Of a stretch of DNA of 16,625 nucleotides, positions 1 through 6,651 are shown piece by piece. A model generated the notes under the pieces. It was not told the origin of the DNA. It searched no databases and was given only the letters and a program-made list of their open reading frames with translations. The DNA is from an uncultured Oscillibacter sp. GTDB taxonomy: Bacteria > Bacillota > Clostridia > Oscillospirales > Oscillospiraceae. The stretch covers positions 1 to 16,625 of the forward strand of contig NZ_CAJULS010000042.1 of NCBI RefSeq assembly GCF_910587525.1. The letters are read 5' to 3'. Made by a program: the position numbers and the translations under genes. The first letter of the stretch is position 1; every line of letters begins with the position of its first letter.

Positions 1-377
1 GCGATGAGGTCCGAGTTTTTCTCCGTCCGCAGCAGATAGGCCCAGCCCTTGAGCCAGCGGTACTCGTCTCCCGCCGCCGTGGTCATGGAGGGCTCCCGCA
101 CCACCTCGGTCCGGTAGATGCGGGCCGTCTGCCCCCGGGCGGACCACTGGTGGTCGAAGATGCCGCTCTTGCCCAGGAAAAGCTCCCCCAGCCGCTCCAG
201 CGCCGCGCCGTCGAACCGCTCAAAGTCCCGGTCCACCTCGTTGTCGCACAGCCGCAGGCTGAAGGTGTACGCCTGCTCCGCCGTCAGCGGCGTCCTGGCA
301 AACCGGTTGATGGCCTCCAGCTCCTGCTGTCCGGGCAGTCCTGCCGCCGCCTCGCTTCGCTCCTTACGCAATTCCAT
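1..377 (-). CDS. Phage protein after portal, probable head-maturation protease (partial)
   Basis: The N-terminal 125 codons are visible and the rest lies beyond the left edge. The start is the ATG at 377, preceded by an AAGGAGA ribosome site, and it overlaps the last 14 bases of the portal gene, typical of translational coupling. The visible protein starts MELRKERSEA and contains VDRDFERF at about 48-55 and GIFDHQWSARGQTARI at about 72-87. The position directly after the portal matches the head protease in HK97-like and PBSX-like clusters (xkdF position), and the D-x-D-x-E-R-F style beginning fits proteins annotated as prohead protease or phage-encoded hypothetical. The histidine in FDHQW could be catalytic, but without the C-terminal half the Ser/His pair cannot be confirmed. 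Phage structural module membership is well supported; the protease role is inferred from order and general appearance. Confidence 0.6.
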   Translation of the reverse strand, partial: MELRKERSEAAAGLPGQQELEAINRFARTPLTAEQAYTFSLRLCDNEVDRDFERFDGAALERLGELFLGKSGIFDHQWSARGQTARIYRTEVVREPSMTTAAGDEYRWLKGWAYLLRTEKNSDLI

Positions 378-1539
378 TGCGCTCTCTCCTTCCGGCTTCC
401 TTTTCGTCATTCTCAATCCTCAGTTTTCTCGCCTGCTCCCGGTAGAGCTCCGCCCGGGCCTCCTCCACCTGGTCCTGGAGGTTGATGTCGTCCCACTCCA
501 CCGCAAAGCCGCAGGTGTACCCGTGCATCCGCAGCCACATCCGGCAGATCCGCTCCACCACCGGCGTCAGCGTCCGCCGAATGGCGGTGATCTCCGTAGT
601 CAGCAGGTCCGCCTGCTGGGAGCTCATCCGCTCCGTGGAATTCCAGCTTAATCCCAGCATAAAGGGCGGAATGCCGGTCTTGGCCACAATCTGCTCCAGA
701 ATCTGCCGCACCGGCACCTCGCTGTCCAGAATGGGCGCGTCGGCGCCAATGGCCCTGATCTCCACATCCCCCACGGCCACAAAGTCCCGCACGCTGCCGC
801 TGCGGCTGTCCTGCATGGCCCGGGACCACTCCTCCGCCAGCAGCCGCCCCCGCTCCGCCGCGGAGGCGCCCTCGCCGTTTTTGCACGTAACCGCAAAGCG
901 CACGTTGCCGCACCGTTCCCAGTTGACGCCGATGGTGTGGTAGATACTCGTCAGAATCTCCGACAAAAAGGGCAGGGACCGCAGCAGAGACACGCCATAG
1001 GGATTTCCCGCCTCCGGGTTCAGCGGCGTAAACAGCAGCAGGTCCTGACAGGGCAGGGGGCCCATCCGTCCCCGCTCGTCCGCCCCGCAGATCACAAATT
1101 CCAGCGGGTGCTCCCCCTCCCGGATCTCAATGTCCTCCACCCGGCCGCACACCAGCGCCGTAATATCCCCGCCGCCCTGGGCGGGCACGATCTCGCCGAC
1201 GGCCCGCCCGCAGGTGAGAAGCGAGTCCAGATAGCAGTCCAGAAAGGCGTTGACGCCGAACTGCCCCCGCCCCACAGGCACGGTCCGCAGAAACTCCTCC
1301 AGCGCCCGCTCCGCCGTCCGGTCGCCGCACCGGGCCGTCACGCCCCCGGTCATGCGGATCAGCTTATAAACTGCCGCGTCCACCACCGGCACGGCCTCCC
1401 GCACCGCCCGGTACAGCCGGGTCTCTCCCCGGCTCAGGGGCACGTAGTTTTCCAGCATCCCAAAGGGATGCCGCTCTCCACTGCGCAGCTGCACTGCTGC
1501 GGGAGATGTCTCCTCCTGCCGCTTTTTGAACCATCTCAA
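364..1539 (-). CDS. Phage portal protein
   Basis: A 391-residue protein expected to form the dodecameric portal ring at the capsid vertex through which DNA is packaged. Portal-like features are NPYGVSLLRSLPFL at about 179-192 (often NPYG(R/K)S in portals), TGIPPFMLGL at about 288-297, SSQQADLLTTEI at about 307-318, and a charged Glu/Arg-rich C-terminus. The start is TTG at 1539: an in-frame TGA lies just upstream at about 1554-1556, the only other in-frame codons are not starts, and GAGGAGG sits about 10 bases ahead. An ATG that overlaps the terminase stop is in another frame. It lies 15 bases after the large terminase gene and overlaps the next gene by 14 bases, so the genes form one late operon. 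The length is at the short end for the family and there is no fused extra domain. Confidence 0.87.
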   Translation of the reverse strand: MRWFKKRQEETSPAAVQLRSGERHPFGMLENYVPLSRGETRLYRAVREAVPVVDAAVYKLIRMTGGVTARCGDRTAERALEEFLRTVPVGRGQFGVNAFLDCYLDSLLTCGRAVGEIVPAQGGGDITALVCGRVEDIEIREGEHPLEFVICGADERGRMGPLPCQDLLLFTPLNPEAGNPYGVSLLRSLPFLSEILTSIYHTIGVNWERCGNVRFAVTCKNGEGASAAERGRLLAEEWSRAMQDSRSGSVRDFVAVGDVEIRAIGADAPILDSEVPVRQILEQIVAKTGIPPFMLGLSWNSTERMSSQQADLLTTEITAIRRTLTPVVERICRMWLRMHGYTCGFAVEWDDINLQDQVEEARAELYREQARKLRIENDEKEAGRRERNGIA

Positions 1540-1554
1540 AGTCCTGATCCCTCC

Positions 1555-2799
1555 TCATATTCTCCGCTCCACGCTCATGGCGGCAAAGCCGCCCCCGTCC
1601 CCCGCTGCCAGATCCATGGCGAAATAGCGCATCTCGTCCATGGCGTGGTCGTTTTCCTTCCTGGGCGCGTCCCGGCCGGGCCGCTCGTCCCAGCAGTAGA
1701 GCTCCATCTCCCGCAGACAGTCCCGGCATTCCTGGCAGATCACGATCCGCCGCCGTTTCAGCAGGTCCGCCGTCACCCGGATGCCGTCCGCCACGTCGTT
1801 GTCCGCCCGGACCACCCGGAACCCCTTCCGCCGCAGGACCTCGATGAAGCTGGCCGCCGAGGGGTCCACGATTACCCGCTGGATTTCCCGTCCCCCGGCC
1901 AGGGCCGCCAGATCCTCTGCGTACTCCGCGTCTGTCCGCTGCCGTCCGGCCCTCCGGGAATTGTAGTAGAACTCCTGTACCCGGTACCACACCCCGTCCA
2001 GCTCCCCCCACAGCCCGAAGGAGGCGGGGTTGGCGGTGCCGTAGTCCACGGAGATCCGCCACCGGGCAAAGGGGCCCGCCGGGGCCGCCGGGGCGTCCCG
2101 CTCCCGGTCAAAGAAGTCGTATACCAGCCCCTGGGCGGCGGTCCATTCCCCCAGCACGAACCGCCGGTAGAACACCCCGGAGTAGGCCCGCCGGTACCGC
2201 TCCCGGATGTGCCGGGACAGGGCGGGATTGTCCTCCATGGTGAAGTGGAGGTACAGCGCCCGCCGCTCCCGGGCCCTCAAAATCCACTCCCGGTAAAACC
2301 AGTGCTGGGGCCCCTCCGGGTTGCAGTTGAACCACAGCCGGCTCCCCGCCACGCTGCACCGGGCGACGGCCTGCTCCACAAAGGAGCGGGGCATCAGCGC
2401 CGCCTCGTCCAGCAGCACCCCCGCCAGGGTGCTCCCCTGGATCAGAGCCGCGCTGGACTCGTCCCGCCCACCGAAGAGCAGAAATCGGTTTTCATGTCCC
2501 GCAAACCGCACCACCAGCAGGTTTTCCGACCGCCGCTCCCGGACGTTCATGCCGGCGCTCCGCAGATAGGGCACCAGCTCTGCCAGCAGATTCCGCCGCA
2601 GAGAGCCGATGGTCTTGCCGCAGAGCCCGAACTGCTGCCCGTCAAACCGGGCCTGGGCCCACAGAAAAAAGGACAGCCCCATGGAGAAGGTCTTGCCGCT
2701 GCGCACCGCCCCGTCGCAGATGACAGCCTCCCACCTCTCCGACTGCCACCAGGTCAGAACCCGTTTCTGCTTGGGGGAAAAATTCCTGATTTCACCCGT
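1555..2799 (-). CDS. Phage terminase large subunit (non-canonical ACG start)
   Basis: ATPase-nuclease motor that packages phage DNA. Using the codon at 2799 as residue 1 gives 414 residues. The sequence shows Walker A GAVRSGKT (about 30-37), Walker B LLDEA (about 129-133), the coupling segment NCNPEGPQHWF (about 158-168), a nuclease-domain aspartate in SVDYGTANPASF (about 250-261), VDPSAASF further on, and a C-terminal HAMDEMRYFAMDL acidic segment. This resembles the PBSX/XtmB-type (terminase_3) proteins. There is no ATG, GTG or TTG before the Walker A motif: the first canonical in-frame start is a GTG at 2706 inside it, which would destroy the motif. The codon at 2799-2797 is ACG, nine bases after a good GGAGG, and reading from it gives a natural N-terminus (xGEIRNFSPKQKRVLTWW). 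One T-to-C change at 2798 from ATG would explain this. The gene may be poorly translated or started at ACG. Confidence 0.88.
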   Translation of the reverse strand, partial: TGEIRNFSPKQKRVLTWWQSERWEAVICDGAVRSGKTFSMGLSFFLWAQARFDGQQFGLCGKTIGSLRRNLLAELVPYLRSAGMNVRERRSENLLVVRFAGHENRFLLFGGRDESSAALIQGSTLAGVLLDEAALMPRSFVEQAVARCSVAGSRLWFNCNPEGPQHWFYREWILRARERRALYLHFTMEDNPALSRHIRERYRRAYSGVFYRRFVLGEWTAAQGLVYDFFDRERDAPAAPAGPFARWRISVDYGTANPASFGLWGELDGVWYRVQEFYYNSRRAGRQRTDAEYAEDLAALAGGREIQRVIVDPSAASFIEVLRRKGFRVVRADNDVADGIRVTADLLKRRRIVICQECRDCLREMELYCWDERPGRDAPRKENDHAMDEMRYFAMDLAAGDGGGFAAMSVERRI

Positions 2800-3121
2800 T
2801 GTCCCATCCCTCCCCTGTCTCTCCGCAGCCCTCCGCCAGTGCCCGGTACAGTGCCGCGGCCCCGCGGCCGCCGTCCTCCAGCAGGGTACAGAGCGTCTCC
2901 AGCGCCTGCACCCGGTCTGCCAGCTTCACCTCCACGCCGCCCTTGTCGGTCACCTTGAACTCCGCCACGGCAGAGAGATCCAACTCCTCCGGGTCCACCT
3001 CCCCGGGGCGCAGAGCCAGCCGCACTGCGTCGTTGGCCCTGCCGAAGGCCAGCTGCGCCAGCCGCCGCAGAACCTCTTCCCGCCGCAGCTGGCCCGCCGC
3101 GTCCGCCTGTATCTTCTCCAA
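2792..3121 (-). CDS. Phage terminase small subunit
   Basis: Probable DNA-recognition subunit of the packaging terminase, about 109 residues. The start chosen is TTG at 3121, because an ideal AGGAGG lies eight bases upstream; a GTG at 3145 would add eight residues (xLGEEADS) but has only a weak AGAGA site. The protein is charged and mostly helical, with LRREEVLRRLAQLAFGRAND near the N-terminus and a later VKLADRVQALETLCTLLE stretch, similar to small terminases of Firmicute siphophages and PBSX-like prophages. It lies directly ahead of the large subunit, overlapping its presumed start by eight bases. Family assignment rests on this position plus general character; no single diagnostic motif is visible. 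It is the right-most phage gene here. Confidence 0.72.
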   Translation of the reverse strand: MEKIQADAAGQLRREEVLRRLAQLAFGRANDAVRLALRPGEVDPEELDLSAVAEFKVTDKGGVEVKLADRVQALETLCTLLEDGGRGAAALYRALAEGCGETGEGWDNG

Positions 3122-3229
3122 GCTGTCCGCCTCCTCTCCAAGCACTCTCTACACGAAGGGCTCCGCTTCCTGAAAAGTTGCACGCCGCCGTGCGCTCTCC
3201 GAAAAAATTTTTTCAAAATTTAGAAAAAA

Positions 3230-3259
3230 CGCGGCGCAGGACATTTGTCCTGCGCCGCG
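3230..3259 (-). terminator. Strong hairpin terminator, minus strand, upstream of small terminase
   Basis: A perfect 13-bp stem (3230-3242 with 3247-3259, sequence CGCGGCGCAGGAC) closes a four-base ATTT loop. On the minus strand the hairpin is followed at once by a run of six T (3229-3224 read in reverse), a textbook intrinsic terminator for leftward transcription. It sits upstream of the leftward phage genes rather than after a gene, so it would block read-through into the terminase operon. No leftward gene is seen to its right before the PadR operon, which makes its placement odd. Confidence 0.75.
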
Positions 3260-3371
3260 CCAGGCTGTCAACGATCCTCGCCAACGGCGAGACTTTTCAT
3301 AAATACTGCGTTTCTAAGAGAATACAAAAGTTTTCGATAGATTGAACGGGCTTTGCCCGCTGTGTTTTTCC

Positions 3372-3400
3372 TTGACATACCTTGCGATGCTATATATAAT
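3372..3400 (+). promoter_or_regulatory. Consensus sigma-A promoter for the PadR operon
   Basis: A perfect -35 TTGACA (3372-3377) is separated by 17 bases from a perfect -10 TATAAT (3395-3400). Transcription would start near 3407 and run into the PadR gene at 3600, giving a leader of roughly 190 bases. It is the strongest promoter match in the window, as expected for a promoter held down by a repressor. Confidence 0.85.
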
Positions 3401-3421
3401 AAGCCTAGAGATACTAGGCTT
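3401..3421. promoter_or_regulatory. Palindromic operator candidate (likely PadR autoregulation)
   Basis: A perfect 8-bp inverted repeat, AAGCCTAG and CTAGGCTT, separated by AGATA, begins directly after the -10 box and covers the predicted start of transcription. A dimeric repressor bound here would block initiation. PadR family genes are commonly autorepressed, so the product of the gene at 3600 is the obvious candidate ligand; this is inferred from position. The repeat could also act as a hairpin at the 5' end of the transcript. Confidence 0.55.
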
Positions 3422-3599
3422 TGTTGGATAAATAGCGAAATGCGCAAGGGCGAGAGATTTTTCCGCTGGCAAGGCAAAAATTCGCAGGAGCACCTTGTGT
3501 GTTCCAAGAATTTTTAACGCGGCGCAGGGGAAAAGGGCCGCCGCTTGGACGTTTTGACATTTTTCGGCCTGGGTTTTATTTCGGAGAGGAGTGAGGAAG

Positions 3600-3938
3600 A
3601 TGCGGAAAAAACAGCAGATCGAGCACACGCCGCTGCTGGTGCTGTCCCTGCTGGCCGGGGAGGATATGTACGGCTACCAGATGATCCTGGAGCTGGCCCG
3701 CCGGTCCAACCACACCTTTGATATGAAGGAGGGCACGCTGTACCCCGTGCTCCACGGTCTGGAGCAGCAGGGCTATGTGGAGGCATACCGGCAGGAGGCC
3801 CCCACAGGCCGGATGCGGAAATACTACCACTTGACGAAAAAGGGCGGCGAGGCCCTGCGGGCGGAGGCGGAGAGCTGGCGGCGGTACTCCGGCGCGGTGA
3901 ATGCGGTGCTCCAGTCCTCCGCCCTGGGAACGGCGTGA
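3600..3938 (+). CDS. PadR-family transcriptional regulator
   Basis: A 112-residue winged-helix repressor. It shows the family pattern: HTPLLVLSLLAGEDMYGYQM (about 9-28), the recognition/wing region EGTLYPVLHGLEQQGYV (about 44-60), and the wing GRMRKYYHLTKKG (about 70-82), followed by a short C-terminal dimerisation helix. The ATG at 3600 is chosen over a GTG at 3591 because GAGAGGAG lies about eight bases ahead of it. It is a small (PadR-s1-like) member. The stop codon overlaps the next gene's ATG (TGATG), so the two are co-translated. PadR proteins paired with HAAS-domain membrane proteins are a common Firmicute arrangement, usually sensing envelope or antimicrobial stress; the inducer here is unknown. 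Confidence 0.93.
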   Translation: MRKKQQIEHTPLLVLSLLAGEDMYGYQMILELARRSNHTFDMKEGTLYPVLHGLEQQGYVEAYRQEAPTGRMRKYYHLTKKGGEALRAEAESWRRYSGAVNAVLQSSALGTA

Positions 3939-4666
3939 TGGACCGGGCGGAATACTGCGCCCAGGTGCTCTCCCACCTCCGCCGCCTGTCCCGTGAGGAA
4001 AAGGAGGCCGTCCGGGCGGAGCTGGAGGAGCACATGGAGGACCACATCTGCGCCCTGCTGGAGCTGGGGTACGATGAGAGGCTTGCGGAGGAGCGGACCA
4101 TGGCCGCCATGGGAGACCCGGCGGAGGTGGGCCGGGAGATGGACAAGCAGTATCCCCGGTATTGGGACAGGATTACCGGCGTGTCCGTCATCGTCTCTAT
4201 CGTTATGATCTTCGTGATGGTGCTGGGCATCGGGAGTCTGGGCTTTTTGTGGGACAGCGTAGCCTTCCGCTTCCGGGCCCCGGAGAACCGCAGTGCCATG
4301 GACTATACGGCGGAAGAGGAGCGGGATATCCGGGTCACCGTGGGCAACGACGTTTTGCGGGTCTACCGCGTCTCCGTGGGCGTCAAGGAGGGGGAGCGGG
4401 TGGCGGAGGTTGCCGTCTGTACCTATGACCGGATTCCCGGCGGCATCGTGTCCGGAAAGCTGCTGGACTGCCTTACGGCGGAGAGCCAGCGGGGAGAGAC
4501 CCGATGGGACGGCGGCCACGGCGGAGGCGGCGGCCACTGGCTGGCGGAGTATACCCGCCTGCGGGCCCCGGTCCGGCTGGGAGACGACCACATCACGCTG
4601 CGGTACGAGCGGTTGGGCGAGACCGTTTTGATCGATATCCCCCTGCCGGAGGAGGTGGGATCATGA
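3938..4666 (+). CDS. HAAS-domain membrane protein (DUF1700-like)
   Basis: A 242-residue protein. The N-terminal 70 residues form an amphipathic helical HAAS-type domain: RLSREEKEAVRAELEEHMED (17-36), then LGYDERLAEERTMAAMGDP (43-61) with the characteristic MGDP turn. One transmembrane segment follows (about 79-104), and the rest, about 135 residues, is predicted to lie outside the membrane and has no fold I can name. It contains a short GGHGGGGGHW glycine/histidine stretch near residue 190. The ATG at 3938 overlaps the PadR stop; a GTG at 3935 is also possible. Its end overlaps the next start (ATGA at 4663-4666). HAAS proteins encoded beside PadR are thought to act as membrane partners in PadR-controlled responses; that role is from family knowledge. 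Confidence 0.85.
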   Translation: MDRAEYCAQVLSHLRRLSREEKEAVRAELEEHMEDHICALLELGYDERLAEERTMAAMGDPAEVGREMDKQYPRYWDRITGVSVIVSIVMIFVMVLGIGSLGFLWDSVAFRFRAPENRSAMDYTAEEERDIRVTVGNDVLRVYRVSVGVKEGERVAEVAVCTYDRIPGGIVSGKLLDCLTAESQRGETRWDGGHGGGGGHWLAEYTRLRAPVRLGDDHITLRYERLGETVLIDIPLPEEVGS

Positions 4667-5337
4667 AGCGGAGAAAGAGACTGCCCACCCGGAGGCGGGA
4701 CGCCCTCCGCCATGCCTCCCGGGCCCTGATTTTGCTGCTGCTGGTGCAGAACCTGCTGCATGTGGGACTGCTGCTGCCGGTCCAGGCTCTTCGGGAGACG
4801 GAGGAGCGGGAGGGCGTCTGCGGTACGAAAGTCCTCCGGCGCATTTGGGAACCGGATATCTACAAAACCTCCCTGTTTTACCTGACGGCCAGCGAAAATG
4901 CCCTGCTGCTGGGGGATGTCCACTTCACGCACCTGGGCTGGTTTCCCCAGTTCGGCGCCGCCCTGGACTGCACCGGCGGCGCCCCGCTGTACGCCGCGGA
5001 GCGGACTGTCAGCCGGTACGGTCAGGAGGAAATGTATTGCTTTTTCTATGGCCGGGCGGACGCTCCCTCCATCGAGACGGTGGAGCTCAGCCTCCGTTAC
5101 ATCAGCGGCTACGATGAAGCGGAGGGGGAGAATATCTATCAGGAGCATGTCCGGCTCACAGTTCCAAAAGAGAGCTGGATGGAACGGGATGGCCACCGGT
5201 ATTTTCTCCTGCCCTACAAGCTGGAGGGCTGGCCCTACCAGACCAGCGAGCACACTTTTGTCACCGGGAGGGACAATGCCGGAAAAGTTGTCACAGAGTT
5301 TGAAATCACCGAGGGCTCCTATGCCTCCTACGGCTGA
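4663..5337 (+). CDS. Membrane-anchored extracytoplasmic protein, unknown function
   Basis: A 224-residue protein of unknown function. The N-terminus is strongly basic (MKRRKRLPTRRRDALRHASR) and is followed by one hydrophobic segment (about 21-42), so it is a signal anchor or signal peptide with the remaining 180 residues outside. The outer part is rich in aromatic residues and likely beta-sheet, with LYLTASENALLLGD-like and FFYGRADAPSIETVELSLRY stretches, but I recognise no domain. The start is the ATG at 4663, four bases overlapping the upstream stop and preceded by GGAGGAGG; longer readings in this frame only cross the upstream gene. It is the last gene of the PadR operon, so it is probably an effector or partner of the HAAS protein. 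Confidence 0.8.
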   Translation: MKRRKRLPTRRRDALRHASRALILLLLVQNLLHVGLLLPVQALRETEEREGVCGTKVLRRIWEPDIYKTSLFYLTASENALLLGDVHFTHLGWFPQFGAALDCTGGAPLYAAERTVSRYGQEEMYCFFYGRADAPSIETVELSLRYISGYDEAEGENIYQEHVRLTVPKESWMERDGHRYFLLPYKLEGWPYQTSEHTFVTGRDNAGKVVTEFEITEGSYASYG

Positions 5338-5338
5338 A

Positions 5339-5373
5339 ACAGGGCCCCGCGTCCGTGGGACGCGGGGCCCTGT
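5339..5373. terminator. Bidirectional terminator between convergent operons
   Basis: A perfect 16-bp stem (ACAGGGCCCCGCGTCC, 5339-5354, with its complement at 5358-5373) closes a three-base loop. On the plus strand it is followed by TGTGTTTAT; on the minus strand by a short TTTC. It begins just after the stop of the PadR operon's last gene and ends five bases before the stop of the leftward flavoprotein gene, so it can serve both. Confidence 0.85.
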
Positions 5374-5378
5374 TGTGT

Positions 5379-6431
5379 TTATCTCCTGCCTGACAGCTGC
5401 TCCAGAATGTTCCCGCTGAACCGCTCCAGCCGTTCTTCAATTCCCGGCAGTTTTACCGCCGTACCGGCGTCGTTGGCGGTCTCCAGCATAGCAAACTGCG
5501 GCGGCAGCCAGAAGCCCTTGTTCATGTTCATGGCGGACACCACCTGGCTGGCCACAATGTCCCCGCCGGAGTACCCCGAAACCACGACGGCGAACACCGC
5601 CGTGTCCTCAAAGGGCGCGGCCCGGTACAGGGCCGTCAGGCGGTTGACGGCGGCGGTGAGGTTGGCGGGCAGGGCGTCGTTGTAGTTGGGGCACAGCAGC
5701 ACCACGCCGTCCGCCGCCCGGACGGCAGGGTATACCTCCTCCACCATGACGCCGCCGTAGAAGCAGTCCCCCCGCTCCCCGAAGTGGAGGCAGGCGGTGT
5801 AGGGGCACCCGGCGCAGTCCGCCAGGGTGCCGTTGCGAAGGCCGATCTCCGTGATCTCACAGGCCCTCTCCAGCCGTTCCCGGCACCGGCTCCACAGGGC
5901 CAGGGTGTTAGAGGTGCGGCGGCTGGAGGCGTGGAGCACCAGGAGCTTTGGCCGCTGCCGCCGGGGCGGGGCAAAGTCCAGAACCCGCCGGACCAGGTCC
6001 GCCGCCGCGCGCCGGTAGGCCTCCTCCAAAGAACACCCGGCGTTTTTTGCCTGGACGGTGAAGTTCCGCAGGTCCCCCGTAGCCTCCACCAGGGGCCGGC
6101 CCGGGAAGGCGCAGCCCGCCAGGCTGGCCGCCAGTACCAGCTCCCGCCCCGCGGACTTGGTGTAAAGGTCCCCAGTCCCGTCCGCCAGCACGCCGCCCAC
6201 GCACCCCCGGAGACAGTCCGGATGGGTGCGGAGGTACGCCAGCAGGCTGTATAATTCATGGTTTACGCCGCTGCCATCCAGGGGCACGGCGAAGAGGACC
6301 CGGCGGTTTTCCAAGGGGCCCTCCAGCCGGGACCACACCTGGGACCGGCGGCCCTCCCGGGCGGCGGACAGCACCGTTTCCAGCCGTCCGCTATGGCGGC
6401 CCGCGTGGAGGATCAGCAGCTCGCCGTCCAT
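5379..6431 (-). CDS. Two-part flavodoxin-like NAD(P)H-dependent oxidoreductase, Isf-like
   Basis: A 350-residue protein in two similar-sized halves. The C-terminal half (about 161-345) is a flavodoxin-fold FMN reductase: KLLVLHASSRRTSNT (162-176) is the phosphate-binding start, CPNYNDALPANLTAAVNRL (247-265) matches the FMN-binding loop of the family (sP.Y....pg.lK...DR), and SGYSGGD follows (285-291). It carries CAGCPYTAC and a later C (206, 209, 214, 223), the spacing style of iron-sulfur flavoproteins. The N-terminal half (about 5-150) resembles a second, more divergent flavodoxin-like domain (LLILHAG, AVPLDGSGVNHELYSLLAYL, GGVLADGTGDLYTKSAGREL). The start is the ATG at 6431, seven bases after GGAGG; an upstream start at 6488 has no ribosome site. 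It ends the operon led by the 1601-residue gene. Substrate and electron partner are unknown. Confidence 0.78.
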   Translation of the reverse strand: MDGELLILHAGRHSGRLETVLSAAREGRRSQVWSRLEGPLENRRVLFAVPLDGSGVNHELYSLLAYLRTHPDCLRGCVGGVLADGTGDLYTKSAGRELVLAASLAGCAFPGRPLVEATGDLRNFTVQAKNAGCSLEEAYRRAAADLVRRVLDFAPPRRQRPKLLVLHASSRRTSNTLALWSRCRERLERACEITEIGLRNGTLADCAGCPYTACLHFGERGDCFYGGVMVEEVYPAVRAADGVVLLCPNYNDALPANLTAAVNRLTALYRAAPFEDTAVFAVVVSGYSGGDIVASQVVSAMNMNKGFWLPPQFAMLETANDAGTAVKLPGIEERLERFSGNILEQLSGRR

Positions 6432-6651
6432 AAAGACACCTCCTCCCGGCCCAGCCGGGGACATAGTACGAATAGCACGCCGGCACATCCCTCAGGGCCT
6501 GGCAGAGAAACACCGCCGCCAGAACATTCAGTCCAAAGGCGGCGCTAAAATCCCCCCGGCGCTTTTCGGACGCCGCCAGGGCCGCCAGCACACCGCAGGC
6601 CCCGCCAGGGCCAGCAGCAGCCAATACCCGATTTTCCACCCCGGCTTACGG
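6432..6651 (-). pseudogene. Small membrane protein, apparently frameshifted
   Basis: Between the two enzyme genes the minus strand encodes hydrophobic sequence in two frames that join well. One frame reads RRRKPGWKIGYWLLLALAG and then degenerates; the frame shifted by one continues GACGVLAALAASEKRRGDF and then FGLNVLAAVFLCQALRDV. Adding one G to the GGGG run near 6599-6602 joins them into a basic N-terminus with two transmembrane segments. No start codon is clear in the first frame. The second frame alone could start at a GTG at 6639 and run to 6391, overlapping the flavoprotein gene. It may be a pseudogene, a sequencing error, or non-coding; confidence is low. Confidence 0.35.

Larger units (their letters stand above)
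3146..3599. other. Intergenic region between phage module and PadR operon
   Basis: 454 bases without a convincing gene, noticeably more AT-rich by eye than its flanks. It holds the terminator at 3230-3259, a CTCGCC-AAC-GGCGAG hairpin (3277-3291) followed by ACTTTT, a CGGGC-TTT-GCCCG hairpin (3347-3359) followed by a T-run, the sigma-A promoter at 3372-3400 and a palindrome at 3401-3421. A 13-base direct repeat AACGCGGCGCAGG occurs at 3228-3240 and 3516-3528. A cos or pac site could lie here because it is next to the small terminase, but none can be recognised by eye. No tRNA or integrase attachment site is visible. Confidence 0.6.

Noticed and set aside
2770..2812. Programmed -1 frameshift joining the ATG at 2807 to the large terminase frame
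   Set aside because: The T5C5 run near 2780-2775 is suggestive, but no good slippery heptamer is in phase and the ACG/ATG explanation needs only one base change and gives a natural N-terminus.
937..2958. 673-codon plus-strand open frame opposite the terminase and portal genes
   Set aside because: It is proline/arginine/histidine-rich, has no domain motif and no ribosome site, and is fully explained as the antisense shadow of GC-rich genes on the minus strand.
3440..3517. 25-codon plus-strand ORF in the leader of the PadR operon (possible leader peptide)
   Set aside because: It has an ATG and stop but no convincing ribosome site, and no regulatory codon run; more likely chance within the intergenic block.
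3146..3599. Prophage attachment site or tRNA at the phage/host junction
   Set aside because: No tRNA, integrase or clear att core is visible; the 13-base direct repeat lies within hairpin arms and does not flank the phage genes.
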